Counted from the first letter of the stretch, positions 1-11,936 are shown. The stretch is 64,000 bases of DNA from Hippopus hippopus (GCA_946811185.2 OX328097.1:59363063-59427062); one strand, 5' to 3'. Notes: generated by a model not told the origin, from the letters alone. Translations and numbers: made by a program.

Positions 1-4
1 GTGT

Positions 5-150
5 GGTCGGGCCATATGTTAACCGCTGGCAGAAAAAAAGATTTTCAAAATCAGGCAAAAAGTAAACAAAAGACACAGCTACCTGGCAGGTTTTAACCCA
101 GTTTTGAAATTAATTTTTCTGCCAGTCAGCGGCTAACACTTGGACCTACC
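5..150. repeat. Family H hairpin MITE, copy 1
   Basis: The ends are imperfect inverted repeats: GGTCGGGCCATATGTTA at the left against the reverse complement of CTAACACTTGGACCTACC at the right, with CTGGCAGAAAAA and TTTTTCTGCCAG just inside. A second copy lies at 4292-4435. There is no coding capacity, so this is a short non-autonomous hairpin element. Confidence 0.6.
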
Positions 151-164
151 GTACAATGACAGAT

Positions 165-420
165 TGTCATCTCCACATTAATTTCCATACTTTTAAATGG
201 TACGATATAAATTCAAATTTATTTAAACATCCGCTTTGTTTACATTTGGCTTTTATTGTCACTTTAACTATTGGTTGTAATCTATGCAACCTTGCGACTG
301 TCAGGGGCAACGTTTGGCATGACGATACAAGAATGATTATAATTTGACGAAATTAAGATGAAATTGGTTAAAAACTGGCTGAAAAAGAGTATATATGTAT
401 CTTTAAGGGCAAATTATCGA
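165..420 (+). repeat. Family G interspersed repeat fragment
   Basis: This segment contains the block around GTCAGGGGCAACGTTTGG followed by an AACTGGCTGAAAA segment. The same blocks recur at 15260-15505 and 31125-31315 in the same orientation, and at 53490-54200 and 57955-58350 inverted. The class is not identified and no protein is visible. Confidence 0.5.
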
Positions 421-589
421 ATATGCACTCAACCACTTTAAAAACTGAACACTATTCATGAAGCATATTGCACTTCATTTAGTGGGCAATATCTAATTAT
501 TTGGAAGAAAAAACTGGTACACGAATGATGTGTTAAGTGTGATTCAAATTTAGCCTGTATGCACGAAACCTTTGCGCATGTGCGAGATT

Positions 590-1640
590 GTATCAACTGC
601 AACAAGTCTCGAAATGTCTCAGTAGCGCGTGGTTCTCCTTGTGAGTTTATGCAAGCCTGGCAATGCCTTCGCACTGACAGAAATACAGCACGAATTTCTT
701 CTCGAGGTATGCATTGCCATTCCTGAATGAGTTGCAACTGATTCACCTCAGCTGGTGGGGGATAACGTTCATAGACTCGACGTCCATGTTCGTCCCAAAC
801 ATACTCTATCGGATCAATATCTGGAGAGATCGATGGCCAGTCAATACCGTTCATGTGATTGATGCGCAAAAAGTCTGCAGTAAGCCTAGCTGTACAGGGT
901 CCCGCGTTATCGTGCTGGAAACCGCCGTTGGGAAAATAACGTCACACGAAGGGCCAAAGGACCTCATCGCCTTACTGCTGGGCGGACATTCAAGTCTGTT
1001 CGATGAGGTCACACCAGCCTATACAAGGACACTAGTGCTGCAGACTGACCTTTCTCGAAACTTTCTGCAGCCCAATCGGTCACGCTCCATGACACATTAC
1101 TCAGCGAAGCGCTCTCCTCGTCGACGCCTAAGACGTTTTCACCCATCTGCCATGCTCACATTGAACCTTTACATTAGGTCACTGGTTTCGAACAGACCCT
1201 AAAAGTCGTCTTGCCCACTGGAGACGCTGTGCACGATGCCAAAATGTTAGAATAGCCTCGGTATGGAAGATGTGTCTGGATCTGTCACTCCTTGAGACGA
1301 CGCCGTATAGTCTCTGGATGGATTATACGCCTAAAAAAGCAATTTAAACCTTACCATCTAACAGTTCAAACACAGACAAGTGCCAGAGTCTCAAAGTTAT
1401 CCGTCCTACCTTTGCCGTCCTATGACTTGTCTTGCAGTTAATGATGCAGTGAGGACCTGTTTCTCAGGAGCCACGTTCGAATAAAGTTGTCCTGCCGTCT
1501 TGTCGTCACTCTGGATAGTCCTGATCTAGGACGGTCTTGCTCGTCCCAGGTTGCCGCATACGGACCAAAAGTCTGGTTATGCTTGATGGATAAAAGAAGA
1601 CGCGTCTAGCAACACGGCCTATGCTGACGTTGGCGTGACC
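590..1640 (-). pseudogene. Decayed Tc1/mariner-type transposase
   Basis: Read on the minus strand, the last ~140 codons (456-869) give a good Tc1-family C-terminus: SPDIDPIEYVWDEHGRRV, which carries the last acidic residue of the DDE/D triad, followed by RRHCQACINSQGEP. Upstream in another frame lies QHDNAGP, the second catalytic Asp region, and near 1500-1540 RPRSGLSRVTTRRQDNF, the second helix-turn-helix region. These pieces lie in order but are separated by stops and frame changes, so the gene is dead. Tc1 transposases are usually about 340 aa, which fits the ~1 kb span. Clear terminal repeats were not found, so the limits are approximate. A 162-codon frame on the opposite strand (714-1202) is antisense and not a gene. 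Confidence 0.85.
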
Positions 1641-2370
1641 CATTTCTTATACCTGATTCCTTTCATTTTCGTTAAGTCTTGCAACCTCGTTACACACGAT
1701 TCGACATAATTAAATGTTTTATCGCACAGGCAATCGATAGACAACGAATAGTAAAAATCAATGGAATATCGTTCGCGTCTACAAGCGCGAGTCATTTTTG
1801 CGCAAACCACATTTTGTGGAATTGTCGTTACGCTTCAATGAGCAAAGAGACAAAACTTGTACACATAAAGTAACTTGGATTAACCCTTTAAATATTGCCT
1901 TTGTACAAACTATGAGTATCCAAAAAAAAAATGTTGCGTTTTAATGTGGTTGAGTGTAATTGGAATATTATAATAGTCTGCACTCACGTGTGGTCGAATC
2001 AGGTCGAGTCACGTGTGCATCTAAGGAGGTGCATCTATACTGTCCACAAAAACTGCATTTAATCGGGCTTATCAGCCTAGGGGTTACATTCCACGCTCTT
2101 ACATCCTCATATATTCATAGCTTAATCATATACAAATGACCCCACCATACACAGTATTAGAAGTAATTGGATATAATTAGAATCTCGCGATACAACGATT
2201 GTTTTTGAAACATCAGCAGATTACTCTGCCTTCAGTCTGAATTCAGATTTTTAACCGGGCGATGTTGTCATATCTGGCAGGTTTGTTAGCTAACTATACA
2301 TTTGTCACGGTCTTAAGACTTAGCCTCGTTTTCCAGTTCAGTCTAATTCAACATGCGTGTTTTTAAAGCA
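1641..2370. other. No recognisable feature
   Basis: This stretch is AT-rich. No long ORF, RNA gene or repeat family was recognised. Confidence 0.5.
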
Positions 2371-2535
2371 CGGTTAATCCTTAGGTTGCTAAGCGCAACT
2401 TGGGGTGCCTTTGCGGACAGTGTAGATAAAGATCAGACTGCACAAAACGCGCAGTCAGATCTTTCATGCACACTGTCTAATACGGTATTTTCATTTCGGT
2501 GAAATCAACTTTGAAATCGCAATATTCAGTTTTCT
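2371..2535 (+). repeat. Family B palindromic repeat, partial
   Basis: It starts TTAATCCTTAGGTTGCTAAG and holds the GTGTAGATAAAGATCAGACT half of the palindromic core. The right-hand part is diverged. Confidence 0.65.
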
Positions 2536-2589
2536 CTTTTTTTTAATTATTGAGTGGAAATTTCCTTTTCTTTTCTTTTATTTAGCAGT

Positions 2590-2818
2590 TTAACTCTTTA
2601 CCACACAATCTCTAGTTTTAACGACCCTGAGAAAGAAGCCTTTTGAAAACATTGAGGGAAAAGGAGAAAATGCTGGTAACCAGCATTTTCTCCTTTTCCC
2701 ACAATGTTTTCTACCCTATCAAATACAGAAATCACCATTTAAACAACATTTAATTTTTCGTCTGCAAATGCTTTCAATTTGGACAAGTCTACATTTTTGT
2801 CGTTTGGTAAGGAGTTAA
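2590..2818 (+). repeat. Family A palindromic MITE, near full length
   Basis: This 229-bp copy has TTAACTCTTTACCACAC at the left end and GGTAAGGAGTTAA at the right. A long palindrome centred on GCTGGTAACCAGC has GGAGAAAAT and ATTTTCTCC arms. TTAA at both tips suggests a TTAA or TA target. It is non-coding. Confidence 0.8.
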
Positions 2819-2918
2819 GTGTTAATCTTTAACAGAAGACAACGTTTTTGACTCGTCTGTCTTGAAATTTTTTTAAGACGATTCAATAAAATGTGACTCA
2901 ATTCCTGACAGAATTTGT

Positions 2919-3035
2919 CTCTGAAAGGGCAGAAAACATTTTGGGAACAGGAGAAAAATGCTGGTAAGTAATATTTTCCACTATTTCCAAGATTTTTTCA
3001 AAAGCCTTCTTCTACAACATGGGGGTACTTCATGA
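2919..3035 (-). repeat. Family A, truncated copy
   Basis: It has the AGAAAACATTTTGGGAACAGG arm and a diverged second arm ending in CAAAAGCCTTCTTC. The distal half is missing. Confidence 0.55.
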
Positions 3036-4291
3036 AGGATTAACATACTGTCGATTCAGTCTACTTATTCTCTAATGAAAAAGTTAAAAAAAAAAGGCCA
3101 CTTTTCCCTAAAAACTCATCCCGTCTTTTTTTTTAATGCCCCGTCCCGAAAGAATTATAGCGCAGCATATAGACGTGACGTTGTCTGTCCGTACGTCCGT
3201 CCGTGCTTCCACTGTTTCGTTACACATCGTAGAGCTTCTATCGGGTCGTTTTGCCGATAATCTTATCTAAAATCTTTGTTTCGTCTGTTTTAAAAATTGT
3301 TGTAAATAATATTAAAAGCAATTATCATAAATCTGCGGATATCTCCAAGTTTAATCTTTAAAGTTAAACCTTTCCATGCTTGAGCTATATAGCATCACAA
3401 GCGGGGGAAACATTCATTGGCCTTTCAGAGCAGCAAGCTTAGTCCTCCACAGGCTTAAAAAATAAAAAATTCTAAAAATATGAGAATGGACCAACTCTGA
3501 ATAATTCACAGCAGTAACTTATGGTCGTTTACCCTTTTTCGAAAATTGTAGTCCGTTTCGAACGCGCGGAATTCAAAGGAGAGTCAGTGTCTTTTTATCA
3601 GACGTAAAAATTCTCGACTTACGGGTTAGATAACACTTCACTGATTTATTGGGTTGTTGAATTCGAAACAGCCCTCCAAGTGGGGAAAACCAGGACGATC
3701 GATGCTGGTAGCTATAGGGCGAAACGGTTCCAGTTTAGTTATCCACCTGCCTCTTTTTTGCTTGTTTTGAAGATCAACTCTTTACTAGACGATAACATGC
3801 TTTGTACAAAATTTAATTGGACGTATTTGCAGGTGACAAAATAAATGAGCCATGCTCTGGCATAAGGTGGCTTAATATATCTCCTTGACGCATCATACCA
3901 ATCAAGCCATTACATAACTATTTATCCATAATAGTCACTTTTTTAACAACCGACTTAATCATGAGATATACTTGTCCTTTGACATACAGAAAATTCACCA
4001 ATAGCGAAAAGTTTCGCAAAAAGCCGTTTGTATGAGGTAATGAGAAACTAATTGATTAATTAGAACTAGTTTCCTTGAATTACGACCGTACAAGTTTATT
4101 TTTCATCTCGGCGGAATATTTTGTTAACCGTACTTCGACCTGCACTTCCGGTTTTCACCGTTACATTGACAATCAGAAAAATCTGTTTAAAGGCCTTGTA
4201 GCGGCCAGAAGTAAACAATGCAGGTATTAAATTGCTTTTAAACCATCTCTTTTAAAAGAATGGTTAGAAAGATGATAATTTGTTATTGAAT
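3036..4291. other. No recognisable feature
   Basis: This is AT-rich non-coding sequence. Only short chance ORFs are present, and no repeat family was recognised. Confidence 0.5.
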
Positions 4292-4435
4292 GGTCGGTTC
4301 ATGTGTCAATCGCCGGCAAAAAAATAAAGTTTAAAATCAGGTAAAATGTAAAAAAAAATATATATAGCGACATGTCAACTTTTTAACCTAGTTTTAAATG
4401 TTTTTTTCTGCCAGCGACTGAAACTTGGAATGACC
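4292..4435. repeat. Family H hairpin MITE, copy 2
   Basis: It has GGTCGGTTCATGTGTCAATC at the left and its imperfect inverse ending AACTTGGAATGACC at the right. It aligns end to end with the copy at 5-150. Confidence 0.6.
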
Positions 4436-4551
4436 TTACAATAACAGCTTGTCATCGTCACAAAAATGTCCGTAAGTTACGTAATTGTATGATTTATACC
4501 AAGATGTATTCTAACTCTCACGCTGTTTATTTTTGGACGCTTCTGGGCCTT

Positions 4552-5344
4552 TAACCCTTACGCTGCTAAGCGTGAATCGCTGACCTATTGCGGAAACCGT
4601 AGATCAAGATCAGACTGCATAGAACGTGCAGTCTGATCTTGAATCTACACTGTCTGATTGGAAGATATACTTCCTCCAAAAATGCCTCTGAAATAGGAAA
4701 ATTTGGGTTTTTACTATAGACTTGAAAGTTTTATTTGTTTTAGTTAACAGGATAAGGGTTAAAATCGTTACCATTTCGATGATAAAAACATTCATGATTA
4801 TATTTCAGCTCTTACTGAACTATAAACCCTTCTCCTGCTAAATAAGTGAAATGAAATTTTTAAGCTAATAGTAAAAACCCAAATTTTGCCATTTCAAATG
4901 TATTTTTTGGGGGAAAATATCTTCTAGTCGGACAGTGTAGATCCAAGATCAGACTGCACGTTCCGTGCAGTCTGATCTTGATCTACACTGTCCGCAAAAG
5001 GTCTTTGAGTCGCGCTTAGCAGCCAAAGGGTTAAATTTGTTAGCATCTTGACTTGATCAGCTAAAAACTTACCTATAATGAAACTATGTCAGCCTCGAGA
5101 TAACTTAAAAATAGGAATATTTAACATTAACCCATTGGCCGCTAAGTGCGACTCACTGACCTTTTGCGAACAGTGTAGATAAAGATCAGACTGCACAGAA
5201 TGTGCAGTCCGATCTTGGATCTACACTGTCTGATAAGGAGTCTATATTGTTCCCCAAAACATAATTCTGAAATAGCAATATTTGGGCTTTCTTTCGATCG
5301 AATTGGAAATTTCATTTTAGTTATTTAACAGGATAAGAGTTAAA
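4552..5344. repeat. Three family B copies in a cluster
   Basis: Copies lie at 4552-4761 (+), 4826-5033 (-) and 5129-5344 (+). Each has a TAACCC.. end with a CTGCTAAG-type segment, a palindromic core built on GATCAGACTGCA and TGCAGTCTGATC, and a GGATAAGGGTTAA-like end. The middle copy is inverted relative to its neighbours. Confidence 0.8.
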
Positions 5345-5817
5345 TTGCAACAGAATTGATAGTGATCAGTAAGAAAGCATCCTGGAGACAAATCGGAGGG
5401 TGCATTTATTTGCAGATAAAATTGTTTTAAGAAAGATAACGATTGTAATTTACTTTCAAGAGCCGATGCATGCCGTGGAGACTTAATAAGCATTTCAGCG
5501 ATAATGCCGTCTTTATACCCACTACCCCATGAAAGACATTTGCAGTAAAAGATTATAAAAACATTTTTTTTAGCATCAGCAATTAGAATGGAATATGGTT
5601 TGATACAATAATATACGTGAAAAAATTATCGCAACCATTGTTCTCAGCAAAACATTTTTTCCCGGTGCTTTGCCCTCGAGGTCCGATTTGAGTACCTTAC
5701 AAGCAGCAGGCTAAAACCTATTAAAATCTTAACATTTCGGACAATATTCGCATAAGGGTCGATACAGGGTTTGATACAAGGAAACACGCGAGGCAAAGGA
5801 GAAAGTGCTAGTATCGA
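5345..5817. other. No recognisable feature
   Basis: AT-rich sequence with chance ORFs only. Confidence 0.5.
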
Positions 5818-6000
5818 GGTACCTAGGTCCGTATGTACCAATCATTCTAATTTCACTCCATTTCTAATTCTATATTTGGAAAGTAACGTAACTAAACCAT
5901 TTGGTTGTGTTACTTTCAAATTTAGAAAATTCTTGAGATTAAGACTAAGAATGTTCTTAAAACTTGTTGGTGAAAACGGAGTCCAGATGTATCGGCCAAT
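5818..6000 (+). repeat. Family F hairpin repeat
   Basis: The arms GGAAAGTAACGTAACTAAAC and GTTGTGTTACTTTC surround a short centre. The outer ends resemble TCCGTATNNACCAA and its inverse TTGGTGAAAACGGA. Confidence 0.6.
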
Positions 6001-6189
6001 GGGATTGGGTGGGCTTGGAAAACAGAAAAACACAACAGCTCTTGCATTGTCGCTGGAGGTCTCTTGTTTGCTTCGAGAATAACATTGAAATTGTTACATC
6101 TAAAGCCTTCTTACAGACTGAAAATGGACAGGTTTACTGCTGCCAAGAGTGAAAAAAAAGCTGATGCAATTTTGAAGTCCTTTTGCCGG

Positions 6190-6280
6190 AAAAAAAATAT
6201 TACATCATCGGACAGTGTAGATTCAAGATCAGATTGCACGTTCCGTGCAGTCTGATCTTGGATCTATACTGCATACAGAA
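6190..6280 (+). repeat. Family B core fragment
   Basis: Only the palindromic core remains (GATTGCACGTTCCGTGCAGTC and flanks). The distal arms are lost. Confidence 0.65.
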
Positions 6281-6663
6281 TAAATGCATACAGAGCATTT
6301 ATACAGAGTTACGCTTTGATTTTTTGTTGATGTATACCAAACGTCGGTGGTTAGCTCTGTTCTACGCATGACTCAGTGGAAAATGGCGGGCAAAGTAATT
6401 ATTGATGTTTTATTCATATTCACAGATATTTTGATAAGATGTCTGTTTTCTAAATCTTTTGATCACCGGGAAGATGCTCCAGTCTCGGGTTAAGCCCAGA
6501 TTTTTTTTCTTTTTAACATTCCTTCATGATAAGAAAAGCCTCAGTCTATATCCCCTGTAACGAAGTTTGTACCCTTAAACTTAAAAGATCTATAATTCAG
6601 TGCCATGTATAATCAGTACATTGCAGCCCTCGTCTGTTCGGACAGTTGGTAAATTTGGAGAAT

Positions 6664-6715
6664 TTGCTGCTGCTGCTGCTGCTGTTGTTGTTGTTGTTGT
6701 TGCTGCTGCTGCTGT
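6664..6715. repeat. Trinucleotide microsatellite (CTG/TTG)n
   Basis: About 17 CTG and TTG units. The run opens a minus-strand frame rich in glutamine codons (6613-6828), but nothing around it looks coding. Confidence 0.9.
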
Positions 6716-6911
6716 TTGATTCTCGTTTGTTCATCGTCGCCAAGGGTTGTCAATGCAGGTGACGTCCCCAGATGGCCGATAGTTATGTTACGGGAAACAA
6801 TGCGAGATGCAGCACGAAACCATCGCAAGGTCCCTTTGGTTTGTTGACGTTTTCAGTGAATAGTAACGGTATCTGTGGTGCATGTTTAATCCGAGTGACT
6901 ATTAGTAAGTT

Positions 6912-7015
6912 TTAGTTGGCCAACCGCGGGAATCGAACCAACACACTCAAGTGTTCCTAATGCTTGTCGCTGACAAGTCTCACGCTCTACCTCTCAAGCT
7001 TTTCGACTGACCAGA
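6912..7015 (-). repeat. tRNA-derived SINE head fragment
   Basis: On the minus strand there is a box A-like GGTAGAGCGTGAGACTTGTC and, further on, a box B-like GGTTCGATTCCCGCGG. The body of the SINE is absent. Confidence 0.5.
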
Positions 7016-7769
7016 CGATTACATCCTTTTCCAAATGTTTTCAGAAGCCTCTTTCCCTAAGAACGTTAAAACAAGAAAATGTATGGTTATGGGTCAACAG
7101 CCAAATCTGTTTTTTTAAGCTTGGATAGGAAACGACGCTATTGAGATATTTAGGTTATTCAGTGCAGTCTGTGAACCTACCTTTGTGGTCTAAGTCTATG
7201 TCAGGGGTAATGCCAATATTTATCTGAAACAAACAGAAGCTTCTAATACATGAACTGTATCGAGTGTTACATGACCTGTAAATTACGTAGGTCTCAGTGA
7301 CTTTTCTGTGAATATAATTACCTGGGCAGGAATTCAAAATGTCGAATAAGGCCTAATTTTTCTCTGAAGATACTTTTGTATCTGTAAAGAAACAGCCGGC
7401 TGATTTTAGCCATTTAGATACGCTGTAGCCTGCAATTGTGACATTCTTAATATTGAATTTAAAACATCTTATCTGAATCTCCCCCAGAAACAAAGTTGGA
7501 GCAGACGACTTTAGAAAAGAACAATCACCGTAAAAAAATGTATGATCAAAATGGATTAAGAAATATACACATTTGAAAAGATTGTAGCGCGTTAACGGGA
7601 GAGAAATTCCATTAAAAATACGAAAATACGAGTTATTCAATTTCATCTTATACATGACTTTGTTATCAGCAATTGCACAGACAGGATCGAGTTAAGTAAA
7701 ATTAAAGAAAACTGTTATTTACGCTATTTTAAAATTAACTCAACTTTTTCCAAACAATTCCATTAACTG
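7016..7769. other. No recognisable feature
   Basis: AT-rich. Minus-strand frames here (100 aa at 7353-7655) have no family features and are probably chance. Confidence 0.45.
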
Positions 7770-7911
7770 AGATGTTGTGGTAGCCATCATTTTCTCCTTT
7801 TTCCAAGATATTTTCTATCCTTGATAGGCAAGCCTCGTTTTTTGAGCTATATTTAATTTGTCTCTGTAAATATAGTCGGGTAAAACAAATATCGTTTGGT
7901 AAAGAGTTACG
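7770..7911 (-). repeat. Family A, degenerate copy
   Basis: It has ATCATTTTCTCCTTTTTCC followed by a diverged arm and CGTTTGGTAAAGAGTTAC. One palindrome arm is lost. Confidence 0.5.
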
Positions 7912-8504
7912 GTAAAAGAAAAGGGAAGACGGGGTAAGACACGAAATAAGTAAGTTCTGTAGTACGAAAAAAACTTCTAAACAATCAGACAAGTATATAA
8001 AGATGAGCACACCGTAAGGGATGATGCCCCCACTTACAGACAACAGTACACCCTAATGATAACAGACCATGAAAGCTAAAACGATCATCTATCTTTTTCT
8101 CTCTCTATTATCTGTATCTATATATAAAGCAGTCTCTATTCCGCCGAGTTCTGGGGATTTTCTAAACCCTCTAAAATCGAAAGTATTAGCGTTAAGCCTA
8201 GATGTTTGTATTTTACACTAATTATATAACACGTTCTACAGCTTATTTCACTCTTATGTTGATTGTGAAATAATTGTAAAGAATTCTGGACGCTGTGTGA
8301 TTTCCTTTATGATATTGTAATATGATTACATGTGCTTTATTATACTGTGATCTTTTTTGGAATAGTGTCTGTTTTAAGGGATTTACATAAGGACTAGACA
8401 TTTAACAGGTAAGTAAGATGATCATTTCAAGCATTTATTCTAACTGTCTTTTTGCTTCTTTCGGCTTCAATGTTGGATTTAGGGCTCTTTTTCTATATAA
8501 TGGT
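7912..8504. other. No recognisable feature
   Basis: AT-rich with a short CT-rich/TATATA stretch near 8090-8125. No gene seen. Confidence 0.5.
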
Positions 8505-8575
8505 GCTTAAAGATCTAGATTAGACTCTATGCAGTGTGCAGTCGGATCATTGATCTTTAATGACTGATATTTTAA
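8505..8575. repeat. Family B core, heavily diverged
   Basis: GCAGTGTGCAGTCGGATCAT and the flanking GATCT motifs are all that is left. Confidence 0.35.
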
Positions 8576-8679
8576 AGACATTCTAATTTTAAAACACCTT
8601 GAAATTTGGGTATGTTCGTGTCGTCAGGCTTAATTATACCGAGCGAAAATACCGTGAATTCAGAAATTACGAGAGTCCT

Positions 8680-8872
8680 GATGTCCGTATTCTCCATTCT
8701 TAAGAACATTCTTAGTCTTATACCCCAGAATTTTCTACATATGAAAGAAACACAACTTCTGATCGGCTAAACCATTTGAAATCAGAAATTGTGTTACTTT
8801 CATGTTTAGAAAATCTCAGATATAAAAACTAAGAATGCTCTTAGGAATGGTTGGTGAATAAGGTTCCTGATA
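8680..8872 (+). repeat. Family F hairpin repeat
   Basis: The arms AAGAAACACAACTTCTGATT and AATCAGAAATTGTGTTACTT flank GGCTAAACCATTTG. The outer arms TTCTTAAGAACATTCTTAG-like and its inverse are also present. Confidence 0.65.
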
Positions 8873-8887
8873 CTGTTTTGCTTTCAA

Positions 8888-9112
8888 TTCTTTACCAAAT
8901 TATTCCGTAGAGTTACGACCCTGAGAGAAGAAAAGGTTTTTGAAAGCACTGTGAAAGAAGAAGAAAATGATGGTAACCACAGGGTTTTCAATGACCGATC
9001 AGAAAATTTGAGCCAAAGTTAAATCGTCGTCTGCAAGTCTCCTTCTCCCACAGCGTTTTCAAAAGGCATTTTCCCTGGGGTCATTAACACCCGAGACTGC
9101 GTAGTAAAGGGT
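8888..9112 (+). repeat. Family A, diverged copy
   Basis: It starts TTCTTTACCAAATTATTCC and ends GCGTAGTAAAGGG. The palindrome centre is partly rearranged. Confidence 0.55.
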
Positions 9113-9457
9113 CAAAGCGATAACCCTACTACAATCCAAATGTGTTCCTTACCTACAATTTTTTGTATTTTCTGGGTTTTTTTTTTATTCTTTTCTGTTG
9201 GTCTAAGATTGAAAAAAAAAAGCAATGGACGATTTTACTATAAATTCCGAAACACTTTTAGCTGGAACTCTAAAACTCCAATGTAAAGCTTCGTATCATT
9301 AGACTTTTTCTCCGCAAAAAGCAACGAAACAAAGTGAATGATGTGAAACACCCAAGTTTCTACTTCAAGGTTGTTTAAGGCAACCGTAAGTCGAAAAATA
9401 TATCAGCATGCGGTGTCGATCTAGAACCAAGGACCGTTCTAACTAACCATTCTTAAA

Positions 9458-9669
9458 CTCTTATCTTGCCAAATAAGTGAAATGCAACTTTCAAGCCGAT
9501 AGAAAAAAAACCCCAAACTTTGCTATTTGAAAGATATTTTTCGGGGGAAATATATCTCATTATCGGACAGTGCAGATTCAAGATCAGACTGCACGTTCTG
9601 TGCAGTCTGATCTTGATCTACACTGTCTGCAAAAACTCCGTAAGTCGCACTTATTACTCTTAGGGTTAA
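9458..9669 (-). repeat. Family B, full copy
   Basis: It begins TCTTATCTTGCCAAATAAGT, holds the core GATCAGACTGCACGTTCTGT, and ends CTCTTAGGGTTAA. Confidence 0.75.
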
Positions 9670-9679
9670 CAACATTCAC

Positions 9680-10090
9680 TTTCTACTTCTCAAGAGATTC
9701 CAAATTTCAAAGTAATGCAGTTCTGACTGGCTAAACCTAGTGGCATATTCCATAAAAATTGCTTTACTTTCTAAATGGCTTGCAACACGCGAAAAGGGGC
9801 TTTCGGACATTTGCGTAAAGTGTCGTCTCGGATCAGCCTGCGCAGTCCGCGCAGACTAATCCGAGACGGCACTTTACGACTACATTAGATTTTGTCCTAC
9901 AGCAGACTTACGCAAAACAGAAAAATACTTAAAAACGGAAGTTTCGTTTCGGATTAGCCTGCGCGGACTGTGCAGGCTGATCCGAGACGACACTTTACGC
10001 AAATGTCCGAATGCCCCTTTTTCGCGTGTTGCAGGCCAAATATGAAATAAGAGAAAGAATGGAACTTAGAACGGTTGGTGAATACGGGCC
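9680..10090. repeat. Family F copy split by a family C insertion
   Basis: F-type sequence (AAAGTAATGCAGTTCTGACT, then GCTTTACTTTCTAAAT) stops at 9776 and resumes at 10038 with AAATATGAAATAAGAG and a GGTTGGTGAATACGGGCCC end. The interruption is the family C element at 9777-10037, which must be younger than this F copy. Confidence 0.65.
9777..10037. repeat. Family C foldback element, copy 1
   Basis: The ends are inverted repeats: GGCTTGCAACACGCGAAAAG and its complement CTTTTTCGCGTGTTGCAGGCC. Just inside, each half carries its own smaller palindrome containing CTGCGCAGTCCGCGCAG-like sequence. It is non-coding. Confidence 0.8.
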
Positions 10091-10211
10091 CAGACTGCAT
10101 GGTTTGTGTAGTCTAATCTTGACCCATCTATGTCTATACACACAGCTGCAGATTTTGCAAAGTAACAAGAGTGTAGGCTAGAAGATAATTTTCTTGATCA
10201 AAGAGTAATTC

Positions 10212-10392
10212 CGGATCCGTATTCACTAACCATTCTTATGAACATTCTCAGTCTTATTCTCAAGAATGTTCTTAATTTGAAAGTAACACAACTTCTGATT
10301 GGCTAAACCAACTGGTTTAGCCAACCAGATGTTGTGTTACTTTCTAAATCTAGAATTCGACTTAGAATGACGTTAAGACTGGTTTGCGAATA
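10212..10392. repeat. Family F hairpin repeat, well preserved
   Basis: The long inverted arms GAAAGTAACACAACTTCTGA and TGTTGTGTTACTTTC surround a centre of AACCAACTGGTTTAGCC. The outer ends are CCGTATTCACTAACCATTC and GGTTTGCGAATACAG. Confidence 0.75.
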
Positions 10393-11059
10393 CAGACCCT
10401 GCTTAGAGTTTCATAGTTACGTGAGATTTGGTAGCTCATTGGATAAAACTGATGGTTGAACATAACATAGGTTTCAAGAGGGGATTTGAATTCGAAACTC
10501 TTATCTAGATTTCTGATATAAGACTGAGGGCTGAAGAGATATCAGACTAGCAGACAAGGTGTAAATTGTCATGGTTATGGCCAACAACATTTCTAAAAGT
10601 CTTAAAAGTCAAAGATAAAAATGCCTGGGAATGTAAAAAAAAAAAGGAAAGAACAAAATTTCTCTTCATTTTATATCTAAATAAATTGCATCTTTTTATC
10701 TTTGACACTACATTAAAGATAATATTAAATGTAGTAGATTGTTGCATGGTTACATAAAGCATCTCGTTATACCAGAGTTAGAGGCAATTTTTCCTGATTT
10801 TTAAAACCAATGCTATGTAGCCCGGACTCTTTATTTTATACTCAAAATCTAGGGGTTTTCTTTAAACACATGATGTCCTGAAACACGTTTGCATCGAATA
10901 AGTTGAAAATTTCCGTCAAAATAGTTATTTCATGTTGTTTCTAACAGCATGTATTTAAAAAAAAAAACAATGGCTTCAATGTTAAGTGCTACGAAAAGGC
11001 TCTTGCCACAGTGTTCTTTAAATTCAGTCTGCTGCAAGCTGAAAATAAAAACCGTTTCA
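10393..11059. other. No recognisable feature
   Basis: AT-rich. Overlapping short frames on both strands near 10547-10762 look like chance. Confidence 0.45.
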
Positions 11060-11333
11060 AAGAGGTAAAAAGGTTCAGCCGGTACCCACACGACTCGAAA
11101 CCAAAAGGTCGCTGGTTCGATGATGATAGTCACAGGACGAAATCCTCTCTCACCACTGAACATGGTTTCGACGAATTTTATGTGAGAAAGCTGCCAGTGG
11201 CTTGGACAGGATGTTGTGCGAAGTACTGGTTAAAGAAAGCACACGAAAACATAGATGAGTGCACTGGTCGTAATGGTATAACTGAAATAATGCTGAAACT
11301 GGCGTTCAACACCAAACAAATAAGCAATTCTTA
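11060..11333 (+). repeat. tRNA-derived SINE, mollusc type
   Basis: The head has GTCGCTGGTTCGATGATGAT (box B-like). The body has GCCAGTGGCTTGGACAGGAT and TTGTGCGAAGTACTGGTTAA. The tail ACTGAAATAATGCTGAAACT ends CAACACCAAACAAATAAGC. The same body and tail are seen at 54985-55320. The 107-codon frame that runs through it is not a gene. Confidence 0.75.
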
Positions 11334-11712
11334 GACTGAAATAAAAAGAATTCTTTATTAACAATTAAATCTGCATTCCTCTACAATTGTAAACTATCAT
11401 TTCAACAAAAGCAGATATAATATGGGCGAACGGAAGATAACATCCACTCAAGAATTCCATGATGAATCTCCAGTACTCTCGGGTGTCGTCTGCTTCCGAA
11501 AATAGTCTGTATTTTAGCTCTGAAGTGGGATCTTTGTTGGAAAACGATGACTGGTATTACAAAAAGATTTGAAATAGAGCTCTACTAGCAGTTTTCCAGT
11601 TTCATTTGGAATTCATTCTTTTTTACAGATTACACTTTAAAAACATGGATCGTGTTAAATGTAGATAACCAACATAAAATAAGGGTGAATGCAGAAATGC
11701 CAAAAAATATGG

Positions 11713-11936
11713 GTCAAACTCTGTGAAAAGATGGTTAATGTATCTGAAAAAAAAATCGAAATTTTTTGCTATTGGCCTATTTCCTGCTTGTCAAAAGAAC
11801 AATTTACTTCATAATTCAGTCGCTTATCGTACAAAATGTATTTTATGGATCCATAATTATGTGATGACTTGCATGGTATAATGGATCACCGAGATATTTT
11901 TCATCCATCTTTTCCAAGAGCAGCACTCAGTTTATG
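11713..11936 (+). repeat. Family D, diverged copy
   Basis: It has AACTCTGTGAAAAGATGG, then TTTTATGGATCCATAATTAT and GTGATGACTTGCATGGTATA in the family order. The central CG-rich palindrome is lost. Confidence 0.6.

Noticed and set aside
714..1202. 162-codon plus-strand frame
   Set aside because: It is the antisense of the Tc1-like transposase relic, whose protein motifs are clear on the minus strand.
6613..6828. Poly-glutamine protein on the minus strand
   Set aside because: The glutamine run is a trinucleotide microsatellite and the flanking codons show no gene features.
11011..11334. 107-codon plus-strand frame
   Set aside because: It lies across a SINE whose head, body and tail match other copies.
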